The notes under the pieces are model-generated. The model had not been told where the DNA came from. It searched no databases and saw only the letters and a program-made list of their open reading frames with translations. A program made the translations under genes and the position numbers. A DNA stretch of 7,456 nucleotides from JBAXRT01 sp037131065 (GTDB lineage Bacteria; Bacteroidota; Bacteroidia; Bacteroidales; FEN-979), in the NCBI GenBank assembly GCA_037131065.1, contig JBAXRT010000138.1:1-7456 (forward strand), written 5' to 3'. This document shows, in pieces, positions 6,123 through 7,456 of this stretch. The first letter of the stretch is position 1; each line of letters starts with the position of its first letter.

Positions 6123-6197
6123 TCCGGTGAATATCGATCAACGAATATTGAATTTTGAGATGAAATTATCCATTATCAACTGTCAATTATTAATTTA
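6123..6197. repeat. nuoD-nuoE gap filled with short AT-rich repeat words
   Basis: This 75-base spacer is the longest non-coding stretch in the window. The plus strand contains GATCAACGAAT (6136-6146), identical to a minus-strand word at the end of nuoG. It then has ATATTGAATTTTGA, followed by degenerate ATTATC-type words at about 6165-6195 (ATTATCC, ATTATCA, AATTATTAATT). It looks like decayed short-period repeats rather than a promoter or terminator. A TTGACA on the minus strand (6184-6179) has no convincing partner and does not fit the Bacteroidota promoter pattern. Confidence 0.5.
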
Positions 6198-7373
6198 TTA
6201 TCCATCCAGCTCCCCTGCAATCACATTCATACTGCTCATGGTGAGAATGGCGTCTGAAAGCACTCCCCCCCTGATCATCTCAGGCAACGCCTGGTAATAG
6301 ATAAAACATGGGCGGCGGAAATGGAGCCGGTAGGGCGTCCTTCCGCCATCGCTCACCAGGTAGAAGCCAAGCTCTCCGTTCGCACCCTCAACGGAGTGAT
6401 ACACCTCTCCTTTGGGTACATCCACCTCCCCCATCACAATCTTAAAATGCCAGATCAGGGCCTCCATCTTGCTGTAAACATCCTCCTTCGGGGGAAGGTA
6501 GAATTCGGGCACATCCACGTGAAAATCACCTTCCGGCAGGTTCTCCAGGGCATTCCGGATTATTTTCAGACTCTGCCAGATCTCCTCCTGTCTTACACAG
6601 AACCGGTCGTAAGTGTCACCGCCTGACCCGAGGGGAATTTCAAAATCAAAGTCCTGGTAAGAGCTGTAAGGGGTCATAACCCTCACATCAAAATCAACAC
6701 CTGCCGCCCTGAGGTTTGGCCCGGTGAAGCTGTAATTCAATGCCCTTTCGGCAGAAATCGGACCAACACCCACTGTCCTGTCCATAAAGATCCGGTTCCG
6801 TAAAAGGAGTTTTTCAAATTGACCAAGCACTTTAGGCAGGCTTTCGAGAAACTCCCTGATCTTCCGTATGGCGGCCGGGGTGAAATCCCGTTCAAACCCA
6901 CCGATCCTGCTCATGTTGGTTGTGAGCCGGGCGCCGGAAACCTCTTCATATATCTCATAAACCCTTTCCCTTTCCTGAAAGACATAAACAAAGCCGGTAA
7001 GGGCGCCGCTGTCGACCCCGATCACGCTGTTGCAGATCAGGTGGTCGGTGATCCTGGCCAGCTCCATGAGGATGATCCGCATGTAATCGATCCTTTTATT
7101 GGTCTTCACACCGAGCAGCTTTTCAACGGTCATGTGCCATCCGAGGTTATTGATGGGAGCGGAGCAATAGTTCAGCCGGTCGGTAAGAGTCGTTATCTGG
7201 TAAAAAGGCCTGTGCTCGGCAATTTTTTCAAATGCCCGGTGGATATACCCTATGGTCTGTTCTGTGTCGACGATCTTCTCACCGTCGATCGTGAGGACAT
7301 TCTGGAAAATCCCATGTGTGGCCGGGTGTGTCGGACCAAGATTCAGGGTTGTATATGTCGATTTATCTTCCAA
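6198..7373 (-). CDS. nuoD: NADH-quinone oxidoreductase subunit D (quinone-site subunit)
   Basis: NuoD is the 49-kDa-type subunit of complex I, related to the large subunit of NiFe hydrogenases. It forms the quinone head-group site with NuoB and NuoH. The product is 391 residues and is not fused to NuoC. GPTHPATHG (13-21) gives the quinone-site His20, and DRLNYCSAPINNLGW (65-79) gives Tyr69. Their separation of 49 equals His38-Tyr87 of Thermus Nqo4. Other signatures are ELARITDHLI (104-113), GARLTTNMSRIGGF (147-160), GVGPISAERALNYSFTGPNLRA (202-223), GEVYHSVEGANGELGFYLVSDG (322-343) and LPEMIRGGVLSDA (363-375). The protein ends in GELDG, where family members usually end GE(V/L)DR. The start is TTG at 7373, overlapping the end of nuoC by 11 bases: no ATG or GTG is available between it and the in-frame TGA at 7430, and the next Met is 81. 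Confidence 0.97.
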   Translation of the reverse strand: MEDKSTYTTLNLGPTHPATHGIFQNVLTIDGEKIVDTEQTIGYIHRAFEKIAEHRPFYQITTLTDRLNYCSAPINNLGWHMTVEKLLGVKTNKRIDYMRIILMELARITDHLICNSVIGVDSGALTGFVYVFQERERVYEIYEEVSGARLTTNMSRIGGFERDFTPAAIRKIREFLESLPKVLGQFEKLLLRNRIFMDRTVGVGPISAERALNYSFTGPNLRAAGVDFDVRVMTPYSSYQDFDFEIPLGSGGDTYDRFCVRQEEIWQSLKIIRNALENLPEGDFHVDVPEFYLPPKEDVYSKMEALIWHFKIVMGEVDVPKGEVYHSVEGANGELGFYLVSDGGRTPYRLHFRRPCFIYYQALPEMIRGGVLSDAILTMSSMNVIAGELDG

Positions 7374-7456
7374 AATAACGGTCGTCTTTGTCCTCCCGGG
7401 TCGGATCTTCGAGCGGGTACTCCTTCCTCATCGGGAAATAATCCATGTATTCAACA
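7363..7456 (-). CDS. nuoC: NADH-quinone oxidoreductase subunit C, C-terminal end (cut by window edge)
   Basis: NuoC is the 30-kDa-type subunit of the complex I peripheral arm and packs against NuoD. Only the last 30 codons and the TAA (7365-7363) are in the window. They contain the characteristic ending: FPMRKEYPLEDPTREDK, then DDRYFGR. This corresponds to the family's G(H/Y)PLRKDYPL signature followed by an acidic tail. The reading frame is open to the right edge. The stop lies inside nuoD, 11 bases of overlap with its TTG start, consistent with translational coupling. The fragment is short, but the motif and its position directly before nuoD make the assignment safe. Confidence 0.9.
   Translation of the reverse strand, partial: VEYMDYFPMRKEYPLEDPTREDKDDRYFGR

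Noticed and set aside
6179..6184. TTGACA on the minus strand upstream of nuoE as a promoter -35 box
   Set aside because: No matching -10 element at suitable spacing. Bacteroidota promoters use a different pattern (TTTG and TAnnTTTG), and the sequence lies among repeat words.
1..7456. A novel accessory, defence or mobile system
   Set aside because: Every substantial stretch is accounted for by standard complex I genes in canonical order. There are no transposase, integrase, CRISPR-type or unknown genes in the window.

Overview
This window is a contiguous piece of a respiratory complex I (NADH:quinone oxidoreductase, Nuo) operon. Every gene lies on the minus strand, so it is read from right to left: end of nuoC, then nuoD, nuoE, nuoF, nuoG, nuoH, nuoI, nuoJ, nuoK and the first part of nuoL, which runs off the left edge. 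nuoM and nuoN would be expected just beyond base 1. The window suggests a member of the Bacteroidota. The pointers are a separate nuoC and nuoD (not fused as in enterics), a very short NuoG, mostly absent Shine-Dalgarno sequences, AT-rich start regions, and short tandem repeats in the gaps. The phylum call is an inference from these traits.

Layout by region. 1-649 is the NuoL N-terminus (proton-pumping antiporter-like subunit). 693-1013 is NuoK, 1074-1574 NuoJ, 1577-2152 NuoI (two 4Fe-4S clusters), and 2158-3177 NuoH (quinone-chamber membrane subunit, TTG start). 3201-4202 is NuoG, only 333 residues long. 4204-5559 is NuoF (NADH, FMN, cluster N3), 5538-6122 NuoE (cluster N1a), and 6198-7373 NuoD (quinone-site subunit, TTG start). 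7363-7456 is the last 30 codons of NuoC. Coding is almost continuous; the largest gap is 75 bases (nuoD to nuoE). I see no tRNA, rRNA, CRISPR array, insertion sequence, convincing promoter or terminator.

How the genes work together. NuoE, NuoF and NuoG form the NADH-oxidising arm, passing electrons from FMN through iron-sulfur clusters. NuoC, NuoD and NuoI connect the arm to the quinone pocket made with NuoH. NuoH, J, K and L are membrane subunits that couple quinone reduction to ion translocation. All cluster ligands and key charged residues checked are present, so the complex should be functional.

The most notable points are in NuoG and in the repeats. NuoG stops just after the small fold that normally opens its molybdopterin-oxidoreductase-like domain, and the cysteines there are rearranged to CxxC...CxxC. 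Different short-period direct repeats sit in several gaps, and one lies in frame inside nuoL. Otherwise this is an ordinary housekeeping operon, and I find no sign of a previously undescribed system.
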